This document shows positions 17,261 through 27,656 of a DNA stretch of 64,000 bases, piece after piece. The first letter of the stretch is position 1. Each line of letters begins with the position of its first letter. Under the pieces are notes generated by a model. It had not been told where the DNA came from. It did not search any database and saw nothing but the letters and a program-made list of their open reading frames with translations. The position numbers and the translations under genes are program-made. This DNA is from Zoogloeaceae bacterium (lineage in GTDB: Bacteria > Pseudomonadota > Gammaproteobacteria > Burkholderiales > Rhodocyclaceae), in NCBI GenBank assembly GCA_024235595.1, contig JACKMC010000001.1, forward strand, positions 558,001-622,000. Reading direction: 5' to 3'.

Positions 17261-18142
17261 ATGAGAAATCCCCTCGCCCAGCGGAAGAAGAACAGATTTC
17301 TATCCGCCGTGGAATATGTGCGGCTCAGCATAAGGAATCGGTTCTCCGCAGCGTCGGTGCGCTCGGCCGACGGGCCAGTGGTCTCGCTCACCACCTATGG
17401 GCCGCGGTTGAAGCAGGTATTCGTGGCGATAGAAGCGATCGCTCGCGGAACCCGGAAACCTTCCCGGCTGATCCTTTGGCTTGACGAGGAAATGCGCGGT
17501 AAGCCGTTGCCGAAGGCGTTGCGTCGCCTTCTGCAGCGCGGGCTCGAGGTCCGATTCTGCGGAAATTTCGGCCCCCACAACAAATATTATCCTTTCGTGG
17601 ATTCGGAATCTGTGTTCGTGCGGCCGCTCGTAACTGCGGATGACGATGTGATCTATCCGGACTATTGGCTGGACGAGTTGATGGCAGCCTTCGGTGAAGA
17701 GCCGAACCTCATAAACTGTTTTCGCGCGCAGCGGATCGGGGTGGCGCCTGGCGGACTGCAGCCTTATGCGACATGGGGGCTCAATCGCTCCACCACGCCA
17801 AGTCACCTAGCATTCTCTACCGGCGTCTCAGGGGTCGTCTTTCCTGCCGCCTTTCTTGCTGCGCTCAAACGCGCGGGCCCAGAATTCAAGACCTGCTGCC
17901 CGCGAGCGGATGATATCTGGCTCAATGTCATCGCCTTGCGTTGCGGCTACAAGGTGCGACAGATCCGCACGCAGCCGATCCACTTCGTGGAGATCATGGG
18001 TACCCAGCGCAGCTCCCTGAATCGCAGCAATGTGCAGGCCGGCGGTAACGACAGGCAGCTTGGTTCCACCTACGGGCCCGTTGAGATCGCGCTTCTGCAG
18101 GATGCGTTGCGGTTGGAAAATGCCAGCTGCCCTGCGCGTTGA
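17261..18142 (+). CDS. Putative glycosyltransferase of the 'SLTTYGPR' family
   Basis: A 293-residue protein beginning MRNPLAQRKKNRF after a GAAGGTGAG ribosome site; the frame is open further upstream but this ATG is best supported. The motif VVSLTTYGPRLKQVFVAIEAI, then LILWLDEE and VTADDDVIYPDYWLDEL (a DDD metal motif as in GT-A folds) and RADDIWLNVIAL indicate a nucleotide-sugar glycosyltransferase of a widespread but uncharacterised group found in surface polysaccharide clusters. It is followed by the pyruvyltransferase-like gene in the same direction. Confidence 0.65.
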   Translation: MRNPLAQRKKNRFLSAVEYVRLSIRNRFSAASVRSADGPVVSLTTYGPRLKQVFVAIEAIARGTRKPSRLILWLDEEMRGKPLPKALRRLLQRGLEVRFCGNFGPHNKYYPFVDSESVFVRPLVTADDDVIYPDYWLDELMAAFGEEPNLINCFRAQRIGVAPGGLQPYATWGLNRSTTPSHLAFSTGVSGVVFPAAFLAALKRAGPEFKTCCPRADDIWLNVIALRCGYKVRQIRTQPIHFVEIMGTQRSSLNRSNVQAGGNDRQLGSTYGPVEIALLQDALRLENASCPAR

Positions 18143-18249
18143 CGACGCGATTCGTGTGAGACGGGCAGCTGCAGGCCATGGCGCGGGCATGGCCTCCGGG
18201 GTTGCGCCCGCGTGCTATGCTGAATTTGCGCTTTTTTCGGGCCCATTGG

Positions 18250-19116
18250 ATGAGCAGCGACGTCATTTTCATTCACAAGCAGCCACCGCTGCGAAACATC
18301 GGGGACGAATTGTGTTCTCCCCGGCATTATTTTGATTTGCGATCCGCCCGTGAACGGCTCGCGGTCGTCGGCGGCGGGGTATTCGCGGATTTCGGCGAAC
18401 GCGATCTTGCGCGCCGAGGGCTCACTGCGCAGGATGCCGTGCTGTGGGGGGTGGGCCGCTCGCTCAAGCGCGGCAGCGACTCGCTCGAAAGGATCGCAAC
18501 GCTGCCGCATCTCGCCTGGGGCCTGCGCGACATCGACGGCGTGGCCGACCCGGAACGGTTTCTGCCTTGCGTGAGCTGCCTGCACCCGATGCTCGATGCA
18601 GGCGCGGGGCAAGATGGCACGCTGCTGTTCGTAAACGCCGAGCCTCGCGTTACGCCGGCCGACGGGGAGACTGCGCTGCGGGCGTTGGCGGCCGCTCGCG
18701 GCTGGCAGTTCTTGCAGAATGATTGCTCCGATCAGGCGATGCGGGATGCCTTACGCGGGAATCGCAGGGTGATCACGAATTCCTTCCACGGCGCATATTG
18801 GTCCCTGCTGTCGGGCCACGACACCTTCGTGACCGGTTACTCGAGCAAATTCGTGAGTCTTTTCCGTGCGTTCGGCCTCGATCCGCAGCCGATCGTGCGT
18901 TATGAAAAGCCCCGCAAGCTCGGCTTCTGCGGCCGCTTGCGAGGGCGTGCCGGCGCGGGCCTGCTGAACGGGGTGGTGCAGGCGGTGGACGAGAACCGCG
19001 TGGTCCGGCTCGCCGACAGCCGTGCCATGCTTGCGGCGTTCCGCGAGCGCAATCTAGCCTTTGCGCAGGCGCTGGTCGCCGAGGGGGTGCTCAAGGCGTA
19101 TTCGCTGCGCGCCTGA
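18250..19116 (+). CDS. Polysaccharide pyruvyltransferase family protein
   Basis: A 288-residue cytosolic protein starting MSSDVIFIHKQPPLRNIGDE. Family signals are NIGDELCSP, VVGGGVFADFGE, LWGVGRSL, HLAWGLRDIDG, SCLHPMLDAG, VITNSFHGAYWSLLSGH and YSSKFVSLFRAFGL; the SFHG motif is conserved in the PS_pyruv_trans family, whose members add pyruvate ketals or in some cases sugars to polysaccharides. The start is set by homology with the decayed copy at 13003-13874, which also begins right before TSDV/SSDV. Two in-frame upstream ATGs are possible. Confidence 0.75.
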   Translation: MSSDVIFIHKQPPLRNIGDELCSPRHYFDLRSARERLAVVGGGVFADFGERDLARRGLTAQDAVLWGVGRSLKRGSDSLERIATLPHLAWGLRDIDGVADPERFLPCVSCLHPMLDAGAGQDGTLLFVNAEPRVTPADGETALRALAAARGWQFLQNDCSDQAMRDALRGNRRVITNSFHGAYWSLLSGHDTFVTGYSSKFVSLFRAFGLDPQPIVRYEKPRKLGFCGRLRGRAGAGLLNGVVQAVDENRVVRLADSRAMLAAFRERNLAFAQALVAEGVLKAYSLRA

Positions 19117-19154
19117 GCTATTCTCTTGGGGACCCGTAAATGCCATTAAGATAA

Positions 19155-19979
19155 ATGTCGATCAAGTCCTTCCTGCCTCGCACTCGCTGGGGAGATCATG
19201 TCGTTCATTTCGTGAAGTTCGTGAAGGCTCACCATCGCCTGCCGAGCAAACGAATGCTCATCAACGATGCCTTGTACCGGCTCAAGGTCAGCGCAGAGAT
19301 CGAAGACCCGTTGCGGGTATTGGTGTCGGACAAGGAGTACGTGAAGCTCTATGTTGCGGCCAAGGTCGGCGATGTTTACAACGTGCCTACGCTGGCGGTG
19401 CTCCGGAGCATGCAAGAGGTGCGTACATACGCGTTTCCGGAGGTTTGCTGCATAAAACCGACACACCTTAGCGGCAAGGTGCTCTTGCGCCATCGCGGCG
19501 AGCCGCTCGATTTCGCCGAGATCGCGCATTGGTTTTCCCTCAATCGCTATCACGCTACGCGCGAGCGAAACTATCGTACGCTGCAACCCAAGGTGATCGT
19601 CGAGCCGCTGCTGTTCGGCGGCTCGGCGGTGCTCGATTACAAGTTCTTCTGCTACCGCGGCAAGGCGCGGCTGATCCAGATCGACTTCGATCGGGCGAAC
19701 GGTCATACCCGAAAGTATTTCGACCGCAACTGGTCGGAGCAGGATTACTCGATGGGTTATCCGCGGAACAAGGCGTTATTTGAGAAGCCGCTGGCACTCG
19801 AGAAGATGACTCGGCTTGCCGATACGCTGAGCGAAGATTTCGGCTTCATCCGTGTCGATTTGTATGCCGAGGGCGACACCGTGCTGGTTGGGGAGATCAC
19901 CAACTGCCATGGGAATGCCCACAAGCGCTTCATCCCGGTGTCTGCGGAGGCGATTGCGTCGAGGCTGCTGTTCGACTAG
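19155..19979 (+). CDS. TupA-like ATP-grasp protein
   Basis: A 274-residue protein of the TupA-like ATP-grasp family: LVSDKEYVKLYVAAKVGD near the N-terminus, CCIKPTHLSGKVLL (ATP-binding Lys segment), KVIVEPLL, LDYKFFCYRGKARLIQID and FGFIRVDLYAEGDTVLVGEI with TNCHG at the end. TupA acts in teichuronopeptide synthesis in Bacillus, where an amino acid is joined to a uronic acid polymer. A role in ligating an amino acid to the surface glycan is therefore inferred. It is 38 bases after the pyruvyltransferase-like gene and convergent with the Mur-ligase-like gene. Confidence 0.78.
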   Translation: MSIKSFLPRTRWGDHVVHFVKFVKAHHRLPSKRMLINDALYRLKVSAEIEDPLRVLVSDKEYVKLYVAAKVGDVYNVPTLAVLRSMQEVRTYAFPEVCCIKPTHLSGKVLLRHRGEPLDFAEIAHWFSLNRYHATRERNYRTLQPKVIVEPLLFGGSAVLDYKFFCYRGKARLIQIDFDRANGHTRKYFDRNWSEQDYSMGYPRNKALFEKPLALEKMTRLADTLSEDFGFIRVDLYAEGDTVLVGEITNCHGNAHKRFIPVSAEAIASRLLFD

Positions 19980-20037
19980 GGAATTTGCCGGCGCGGGGCC
20001 TGTCCCAGGGCGTCCGTGAAGCGTGGCATTGCGCGAT

Positions 20038-21336
20038 TTAGTCCTTGGCGGCCGTTGCGTCGGTCCGCCGCGCCTCGACAAGGCCGAGTTCATGGATGCG
20101 GTTTGCGCGAATGCTTTTCACCACCAGCAGATCGCCAGCTTCGGCGAGCGCAAAGGCCATCCGCAAGGCTTCGTCGTGATCGGGTGCGATTCGAATATCC
20201 GCGTCGTGTGTTCCGCCCTCGCGCAGGCCCCGGGCGAGAAGCTTTGCGACCTCGAGCGGCATTCTTCCACGCAGTGCGCAGGTGTCCGAGCAAACGTACT
20301 GGTCGAACGCGCCGGCTACCGCACGCCCTGTCTCGATCATGAATTCGTCCGATCGGTTGCCGGCGCAGCAGAACATCAGGATCTTCCGGGCAAAACCGTC
20401 CAGGCGGCTTACGAAGGCTGCGAGCTCTCCAACGGCCTGGGGTCCGTCGGCGTGAGTCGCGAGCAGCCTGAAGGGCAGGCCCTCGATGAAGTTCATTCGA
20501 CCGGGATTGCTCGACTCATCCGAGACGAAATCCGCCAGGGCCTCGCGAATGACGCCGACGCCGACCCCGAGGCCGTGGGCTAGCGCCATCGCGAACATCG
20601 CGTTCACGAGCGCTGGCCGAAAGGCACCGCCGAAGCTGCTTGGGATCTCCGCAGCAGGGATCTCGCCGAGGCAGACCGAGCCTTCGCAAAGCCGGATCAT
20701 GGGCGCTGCCGTGGTGTCCAGATAGGCGGCAAGTCCGCCGGCGGCCAACTGCGAGACGAGCGCTGGATTGTCGTCGTGCTCGCTCACCAGGCAGATACGT
20801 TGTGCCTGAATGTCCTTGCACATGGCCAGGCAGAGCGCATCGTCCGCGTTGAGCACGGCCAGGCGACGCGCTGCCCTGGCGACCAAGCCTTTCACTGCCG
20901 CCATCTGCTCGCGGCTGTCGATGCCGTCGAGTCCGAGGTGGTTGTCGTAGATGTTCAGGACCGCAGCAACATCGCAGCCATCGAATGCCATGCCGGTACT
21001 GATCAGGCCTCCGCGCGCCAGTTCGAACACCACCGCTTCCGTCCGGGGGTCGAGGAGTAGCCGGCTGGCCTGTTTGCAGCCCGCCGAATCGCCTTCACGG
21101 AGGGCGTCGCCGTCAACGTAGGCGCCTTGCGTCGTGGCCAGTGCGACGGTGGTGCCGGCGCGCATGAGAATCCACGAGAGCATGCGGCAGGTTGTCGTTT
21201 TGCCAACGCTGCCAGTGACGAAAGCACTCGGCACGGCGATCGGGATGCGTCGGTCGATGCCTCGGCGACGCAGCGCCTCGGTAGTCTTCCAGGCCAGTTT
21301 CCAGCGCAGTTCGCGCAGTCGTCGGCCAGCTTTCAA
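20038..21336 (-). CDS. Mur ligase-like protein (cyanophycin synthetase/PgsB type)
   Basis: A 432-residue protein with a TTG start preceded by a strong GGGAAGGAG ribosome site. The P-loop FVTGSVGKTTTCRML (about residues 39-53), LARGGLISTGMAFDGCDVAA, LNIYDNHLGLDG (Mur ligase D-N-HLG motif) and NPGRMNFIEG with a glutamate-ligase C-terminal domain (FCCAGNRSDEF) place it in the Mur ligase superfamily, closest in style to the ligase half of cyanophycin synthetase. Such enzymes form amide bonds using ATP. It is not a peptidoglycan Mur ligase by context. With the neighbouring ATP-grasp protein it may make or attach a peptide-like decoration. Confidence 0.75.
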   Translation of the reverse strand: MKAGRRLRELRWKLAWKTTEALRRRGIDRRIPIAVPSAFVTGSVGKTTTCRMLSWILMRAGTTVALATTQGAYVDGDALREGDSAGCKQASRLLLDPRTEAVVFELARGGLISTGMAFDGCDVAAVLNIYDNHLGLDGIDSREQMAAVKGLVARAARRLAVLNADDALCLAMCKDIQAQRICLVSEHDDNPALVSQLAAGGLAAYLDTTAAPMIRLCEGSVCLGEIPAAEIPSSFGGAFRPALVNAMFAMALAHGLGVGVGVIREALADFVSDESSNPGRMNFIEGLPFRLLATHADGPQAVGELAAFVSRLDGFARKILMFCCAGNRSDEFMIETGRAVAGAFDQYVCSDTCALRGRMPLEVAKLLARGLREGGTHDADIRIAPDHDEALRMAFALAEAGDLLVVKSIRANRIHELGLVEARRTDATAAKD

Positions 21337-21380
21337 TGCTCCTTCCCCCTGGTCAATGACCCCTCGTCGGGAGCGTTGGG

Positions 21381-22408
21381 TCAGATAAGCGTAATGTCAC
21401 AGCTAGAAAAGGCCGCACGCATGTCGGCCTCTTCCTCCGGTGACTTGAAACGGATGGCGTCCCAGCCGAAGGCTACGACCTGCGCATCCTGTCCGTAGAT
21501 CTGGCGCGCGAAAAGCAGGGCCGACGAGCGCACGCCCACGACGCAGTCGTAGGCGGTATGACTCATATAGGCCTCCAGTGCTTCGCTGATCTCGATCGGC
21601 AGGTAGGCCGGTTCCAGGAGCTCTCGTTGCGGGTCCTTGGGGTGGCCCTTGTAGTGGATCTCGTCGAAGCCCTCCGCCTGCAGCCATGCTCGAATGTGCT
21701 GGCTGACCGCATCGCGCGCTTCGGGGGTCATCAGGCCGGAGCCAACCAGGGGCTGGCCGATCACCAGTGCGCGGCGTGTCGCGAGGTCCTGCCGTGTTTC
21801 GCTGCGAGCCACCAGCGCAGGCAGCAGCACGGTCTTCGCGGGCGGGTATTCATTGGGCAGGCCCGGCAGCGCATAGATACGATCGCAGAACGGCGCGTCC
21901 GAGCCGATACGGTCGCCGGCGAAGCACCAGTAGTCGAGTTCGGGCGCGACCAGCCGCCGCAGCTTGCGCAGATACTGGGCGGCGGCCTTTAGCGGGCTCA
22001 GTGGGTAGCGGCGAATGCTGATGATGCCGTCGGGCAGGATGCGCGCCTTCATCGTGCCTGCGCCGCATGCCTTGGGCAGCGCACGCAGGAAGTAGTTGAT
22101 CGCCTCGGTGTCGAAGACCGCGCTGTGAATGTGAATGCTCTCGCAGCGGCCGACGAGTTCGGCGACCTGGCGGATATTGGCGCGCAGGCGTCGGTGACGG
22201 CCGAAGGGGCCGGGCAGCGGCTGCCAGCGCGGCCAGGCCATGTAGGCCGAGGCCTCCCAGTCCTGTTCGACGACGATCTGCGTCACGCCCTTCTTGTACC
22301 AGACGAGCACCTGCCGCGCGCCTTGCTCGAAGGTCTCGGCGATGCGCCGTGCGGCCAGGTATTGCAGCGGCGAGGCCACGAAATAGAGCGCGACATGCCT
22401 GCCGTCGC

Positions 22409-22412
<4 letters not shown>
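21381..22412 (-). CDS. Polysialyltransferase-like glycosyltransferase
   Basis: A 343-residue protein. ALYFVASPLQYLAARRIAE at the N-terminus, IHIHSAVFDTEAINYFLR, ARILPDGIISIRRYPLSP, IHYKGHPKDP (His of the GHP motif) and YDCVVGVRSSALLFARQIYG are the pattern of the bacterial polysialyltransferase/GT52-like GT-B enzymes, which use CMP-activated acidic sugars. Whether this organism makes sialic acid is not shown; no neu genes are in the window. Its ATG overlaps the stop of msbA by ATGA. A deleted paralogue lies at 14564-15110. Confidence 0.7.
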
Positions 22413-24144
<1,732 letters not shown>

Positions 24145-24148
<4 letters not shown>

Positions 24149-24804
24149 TCGCGGTGCAGCACCTTGTCGACCACCAGCGACGACCACCCGTCCTCGCGGA
24201 ATTGTGCTTTGAGCGCCTTGTCATCGTAGTCGGTCTCGACCCATTCGATGAAGCCGATCCTCTTCTTCGCGTTGGCGGCGAGATACTGGGCGAAAAAGAA
24301 ATCCAGCACCCCGGTCTTGGCCTTCTTGAAGTGGCCGTACTTCCAGTCGAGTTCCTTCATCGCCTGCGATACCGGCTCGCCCAGATGCAGGATGCGATAC
24401 AGCGCCGCGCCGATTCCGGCGCGGTCGGCACCGGACTTGCAGTGCATCAGCGCCGGGTACTCGATGCGCTCGAAGAGCTCGCGCATCATGCGTACCTCGG
24501 CCACCTCGGGCGGATTGCGCGAGTACAGCTTGACGCTGTGCAGCACGATGCCGAGCTCCTCGCAGACCTCGCGCTCGAAGAAGTAGGAGCCGTAGTCGTG
24601 CTCGCCGCGCAGGTTGATGATGGTCTTGAGCCCGTACTTGCGATGGTACTTGCGGATCTGTGCCGGGCTGGGCTGGCTGGAGCGGAACATGCCGCCGCCA
24701 AGATCGTAGAGGTTGTTGTAGATCGCCCGCACGAAACCGTGGTCCACCAGGTGCATGTCGAGCCAGGCGAGGAAGCGCCCCCAGGGCTTGCTGATGTCCT
24801 TCAT
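24145..24804 (-). CDS. Tyrosine/dual-specificity phosphatase-like protein
   Basis: A 219-residue protein with the cysteine phosphatase loop MHCKSGADRAGIG (Cys-x5-Arg), YGLKTIINLRGE upstream and FRSSQPSPAQIRKY near the N-terminus, as in bacterial DSP-type phosphatases. There is no signal peptide. It sits between the HldE-like kinase and msbA with ATGA overlaps on both sides, so it is made with LPS assembly proteins; it could act on a phosphorylated sugar, lipid or a tyrosine kinase controlling glycan export. The substrate is unknown. Confidence 0.8.
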
Positions 24805-26132
24805 CGAGGGTCCTGCGCAATGCCGACCGGGCACACCCGCACCGCCGGCAGCTTGGGGAATGCGCTTTCGCGGCCGCTGCGGGCGACGAGGTCGGGGGCG
24901 TGCCTGCCGAGCAGCGCTTCGGCTTCTGCGCCGGGCAGCCGCACCACCCAGTCGACCGCCCGCAAGGCGGCGTGCAGTCGCAGCGCGTCGTCGTCGCCGT
25001 CATCCGCCAGGTCGATCAGCAGCAGCCGGTCGCCGAGCCGGCTGGCCGCCTCGATCTCGCCGAGCCGGCGCACGTCGAAGGGTTCGAAGGGGCCGAACAT
25101 CACCACTACCCGCTCGCCGGCTGCGCGCGCCTGGGCCAGTGCGGTGGCCACCTGGGCCGCCGCCAGCAGCCCCTGGGCACCTCCCGCGTGTGCCCGCAGG
25201 GCCTCGCGCAGTTCCTCGGTGCTCACCGTGGCGGTACCGAGCTTGCCGACCACGATTCCCGCCGCCACGTTGGCCAGGGCGGTCGCATCGTGCAGCGACA
25301 GCCCCGCTGCCACGCCGCAGCCCAGCGCTGCGATCACGGTATCGCCGGCGCCGGTCACATCGAACACCTCGCGCGCCCGGGTAGGCAGGTTGCAGGGCGG
25401 CTGGCCGCGCTCGAGGATGGTCACGCCGCGTTCGCTGCGGGTCACCACCAGCGCCTGCAGGTCCAGCTCCTCGCGCAGGGCGGCGCCCTTGGCGATGAAG
25501 GTCGCGTCGTCCGCGCAGGGGCCGACGATGGCCTCGAACTCGGAGAGGTTGGGCTTTACCACGGTGGCCCCGGCATAGCGCGAGAAGTCGCGGCCCTTGG
25601 GGTCGACGATGACGGGCAGGCCGCGCTCGCGGGCCAGGCGGATGAGCGGCTCCACGTTCTGCAGCGTGCCCTTGGCGTAATCGGAAAGAATCACCGCATC
25701 CACGCCTTCGAGCGCCTTCGCGAAGGCCTCGGGCAGGGCCTCGGTGTGGGCGGCGGCGAAACCGTCCTCGAAATCGAGGCGAATGAGTTGCTGGTGGCGG
25801 CTGATGACCCGCAGTTTGGTGATGGTGCGTGCCCCGGGTGGGGTCAGCAGCCGGCAATCCACCCCCGCGGCGGCGAGGCTGCGGGCCAGCACCTCGCCGG
25901 CCTCGTCCTGCCCGGCGATGCCGATCAGCGATACCCGGGCGCCCAGCGAGGCGACGTTGAGGGCCACGTTGCCGGCCCCGCCGGCGCGGGTTTCGTCGTC
26001 GCGAACGAGCACCACCGGCACCGGCGCTTCGGGCGAAATTCGCGAAGTGCCGCCATGCCAGTAGCGGTCGAGCATCAGGTCGCCGACCACCAGGATGCGA
26101 AGCGCAGCGAAATCGGGCAGGTTCAGGTTCAT
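24801..26132 (-). CDS. hldE: HldE-like heptose-7-phosphate kinase with degenerate nucleotidyltransferase domain
   Basis: A 443-residue protein. Residues about 1-320 are a PfkB-type kinase closely like the N-half of HldE: VVGDLMLDRYWHGGTSRISP, GGAGNVALNVASLGA, LSDYAKGTLQNV, VDPKGRDF, VKPNLSEFEAI and the catalytic FDVTGAGDTVIAAL. It phosphorylates D-glycero-D-manno-heptose 7-phosphate at C1 for ADP-heptose synthesis. The C-terminal 100 residues keep the HldE nucleotidyltransferase order (GDRLLLIDLAD, AVDWVVRL, LLGRHAPDLV) but replace the catalytic H-x-G-H segment with FGPFEPFDVRRLGEIE. Adenylylation is therefore probably done by another protein. Confidence 0.82.
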   Translation of the reverse strand: MNLNLPDFAALRILVVGDLMLDRYWHGGTSRISPEAPVPVVLVRDDETRAGGAGNVALNVASLGARVSLIGIAGQDEAGEVLARSLAAAGVDCRLLTPPGARTITKLRVISRHQQLIRLDFEDGFAAAHTEALPEAFAKALEGVDAVILSDYAKGTLQNVEPLIRLARERGLPVIVDPKGRDFSRYAGATVVKPNLSEFEAIVGPCADDATFIAKGAALREELDLQALVVTRSERGVTILERGQPPCNLPTRAREVFDVTGAGDTVIAALGCGVAAGLSLHDATALANVAAGIVVGKLGTATVSTEELREALRAHAGGAQGLLAAAQVATALAQARAAGERVVVMFGPFEPFDVRRLGEIEAASRLGDRLLLIDLADDGDDDALRLHAALRAVDWVVRLPGAEAEALLGRHAPDLVARSGRESAFPKLPAVRVCPVGIAQDPR

Positions 26133-26253
26133 GTCGATTCGAACGGGTCGGGCGATGGCTGCGGGCCTTGGCCGGCAAGTGCCGTCAAAGTGCCGGATTG
26201 TAGCGTCTAAAGTGTCGCTCCGCCCGCTCCTCTGCCGAATCGGCCACCGCGGC

Positions 26254-26820
26254 TCAGGCCCCCGTCGGATGACGATTGAAGCAGCGCAGGGTCGCGCCCC
26301 AGCGTTCGACGCGCAGTGTGCTCAGCGCGCCGCAGTCGAAATCGAGCCCCAGCCAGCGCTCCGGCGCGATCCCCAGCAACTCGCCCGCAATCACCCGCAA
26401 GGGTCCCCCGTGGGCGACGATGACGACCGGCCCGGCGGCGTGGCGGTCGCGGATCTCGGCGAAGGCGGCCATTACCCGGGCAGCCATTTCGCGTGGCGAT
26501 TCGCCCCCCGGCGCACGAAATCCCAGCGGGTCTTCGGCCCAGGCGTCGATTGCGTTGCCGATCGCTTCGAAGCTGCGGCCTTCCCATTCGCCGAAGTCGA
26601 TTTCCTGCAGCCGCCCCTCGATGCTGGGCGCGCCGAGGGCCTCGGCGAGCAGGCGGGCGCGCTGCAGCGGGCTGGCGTAGAGGGCGAAATCGGGCGGCAG
26701 CAGCCGCCTCAGGGCGGCAGCCAGTTGGTGCGGTGGCTCGAGCAGCGGCAGATCGGTCCGGCCGTAGCAAGTGCCGGGGGCCACGGCCGGCCTGGGGTGG
26801 CGGATCAGATGAAGTTCCAT
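26254..26820 (-). CDS. cobC: Histidine phosphatase, alpha-ribazole phosphatase
   Basis: A 188-residue phosphoglycerate-mutase-like phosphatase. The catalytic His is in ELHLIRHPRPAV, the second His in VVIVAHGGPLRVI, and EIDFGEWEGRSFE is the CobC-type acid segment. It would dephosphorylate alpha-ribazole 5'-phosphate or adenosylcobalamin 5'-phosphate in lower-ligand assembly. The start at 26820 lies inside the end of cobS (16-base overlap), which together with the family fixes the function. The open frame upstream is a shadow of cobS. Confidence 0.85.
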   Translation of the reverse strand: MELHLIRHPRPAVAPGTCYGRTDLPLLEPPHQLAAALRRLLPPDFALYASPLQRARLLAEALGAPSIEGRLQEIDFGEWEGRSFEAIGNAIDAWAEDPLGFRAPGGESPREMAARVMAAFAEIRDRHAAGPVVIVAHGGPLRVIAGELLGIAPERWLGLDFDCGALSTLRVERWGATLRCFNRHPTGA

Positions 26821-27575
26821 GCCGCGAGTATGCCGAAATAGCAGGCCAGCTCGCTCGCCTGCTGGGCCGCGCCGAGGCAGTCGCCGGTATAGCCGCCGAG
26901 GCGGCGCAGAAACACCCGCGCGGCGCGCCAGGTGACCAGTGCCGCCAGCGCGACGGCTCCGAGCGCCGGCAGCGCGGGCAGCAACAGCAAGGGCAGTGTG
27001 CCGCACAGCAGCGCGATGGCGAGCTCGTGTGCCTGCAGGCGCCGCGCCAGCGGCCTGGACTTGGCGCTCTCGTCCTCGCGCACATAGTCGAGAAAGTGGA
27101 TCAGGCTGGTCGAGGCGAGTCGCGACAGCGGATGGGCCACCAGCAATGCCACAAGCGCAAGCGTCAGGTCGATGTTCGCCAGCTCGATCAGCGCCAGCGC
27201 CTTGCCGAGCAGCATCAGCGTGAGGCCGGCACTGCCGTAGCTGCCGATACGCGAGTCCTTCATGATCGTCAGCACCTGCAGCCTCTCCCAGCCACCGCCA
27301 AGACCGTCGCAGGCGTCCGCCCAGCCGTCTTCATGGAAGGCGCCGGTGAGGCGGATGGTGGCGGCCATCGACAGCACCACCGCGATGCTCGCCGGCAGCA
27401 CCAGTGCCGTCGCCCACAGCACCAGCGCGCCGGCCGCGCCGACGGTCCAGCCCACCAGCGGGAAATAGCGCGCCGCGTGATTGAGCCGCTCGGGCGACCA
27501 CGGCACCCAGCCCGGCACCGGGATGCGGGTGAAGAAACCCAGCGCGGTGAAGAACAATTCGAGTTGGTAGCGCAT
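26805..27575 (-). CDS. cobS: Adenosylcobinamide-GDP ribazoletransferase
   Basis: A 256-residue polytopic inner-membrane enzyme that joins adenosylcobinamide-GDP with alpha-ribazole(-phosphate), the last assembly step of cobalamin. Family motifs are LGFFTRIPVPGWVPWSPE, AARYFPLVGWTVGA, GAFHEDGWADACDGLGGG (the acidic metal-binding D-G-x-A-D segment) and MKDSRIGSYG. It overlaps cobC downstream and is separated from cobT upstream by an 80-base gap filled with GTGATTG repeats. Confidence 0.95.
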   Translation of the reverse strand: MRYQLELFFTALGFFTRIPVPGWVPWSPERLNHAARYFPLVGWTVGAAGALVLWATALVLPASIAVVLSMAATIRLTGAFHEDGWADACDGLGGGWERLQVLTIMKDSRIGSYGSAGLTLMLLGKALALIELANIDLTLALVALLVAHPLSRLASTSLIHFLDYVREDESAKSRPLARRLQAHELAIALLCGTLPLLLLPALPALGAVALAALVTWRAARVFLRRLGGYTGDCLGAAQQASELACYFGILAAWNFI

Positions 27576-27580
27576 GGGGC

Positions 27581-27608
27581 GTGATTGGTGATTGGTGATT
27601 GGTGATTG
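27581..27608 (+). repeat. Four tandem copies of GTGATTG
   Basis: Four perfect 7-base units in the cobS-cobT gap. A partly complementary inverted phrase CACCAATGACCAATTACC follows at 27644-27661 and runs into the cobT stop codon, so transcripts could fold. A similar phrase occurs between btuC and btuD. Confidence 0.75.
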
Positions 27609-27656
27609 CGGTTGTCATGGCGATGGTTCTTCCAATAACCCGTCACCAATGACCAA

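Noticed and set aside
27581..27608. GTGATTG tandem array as a CRISPR
   Set aside because: Units are 7 bases with no spacers, and no cas genes are near.
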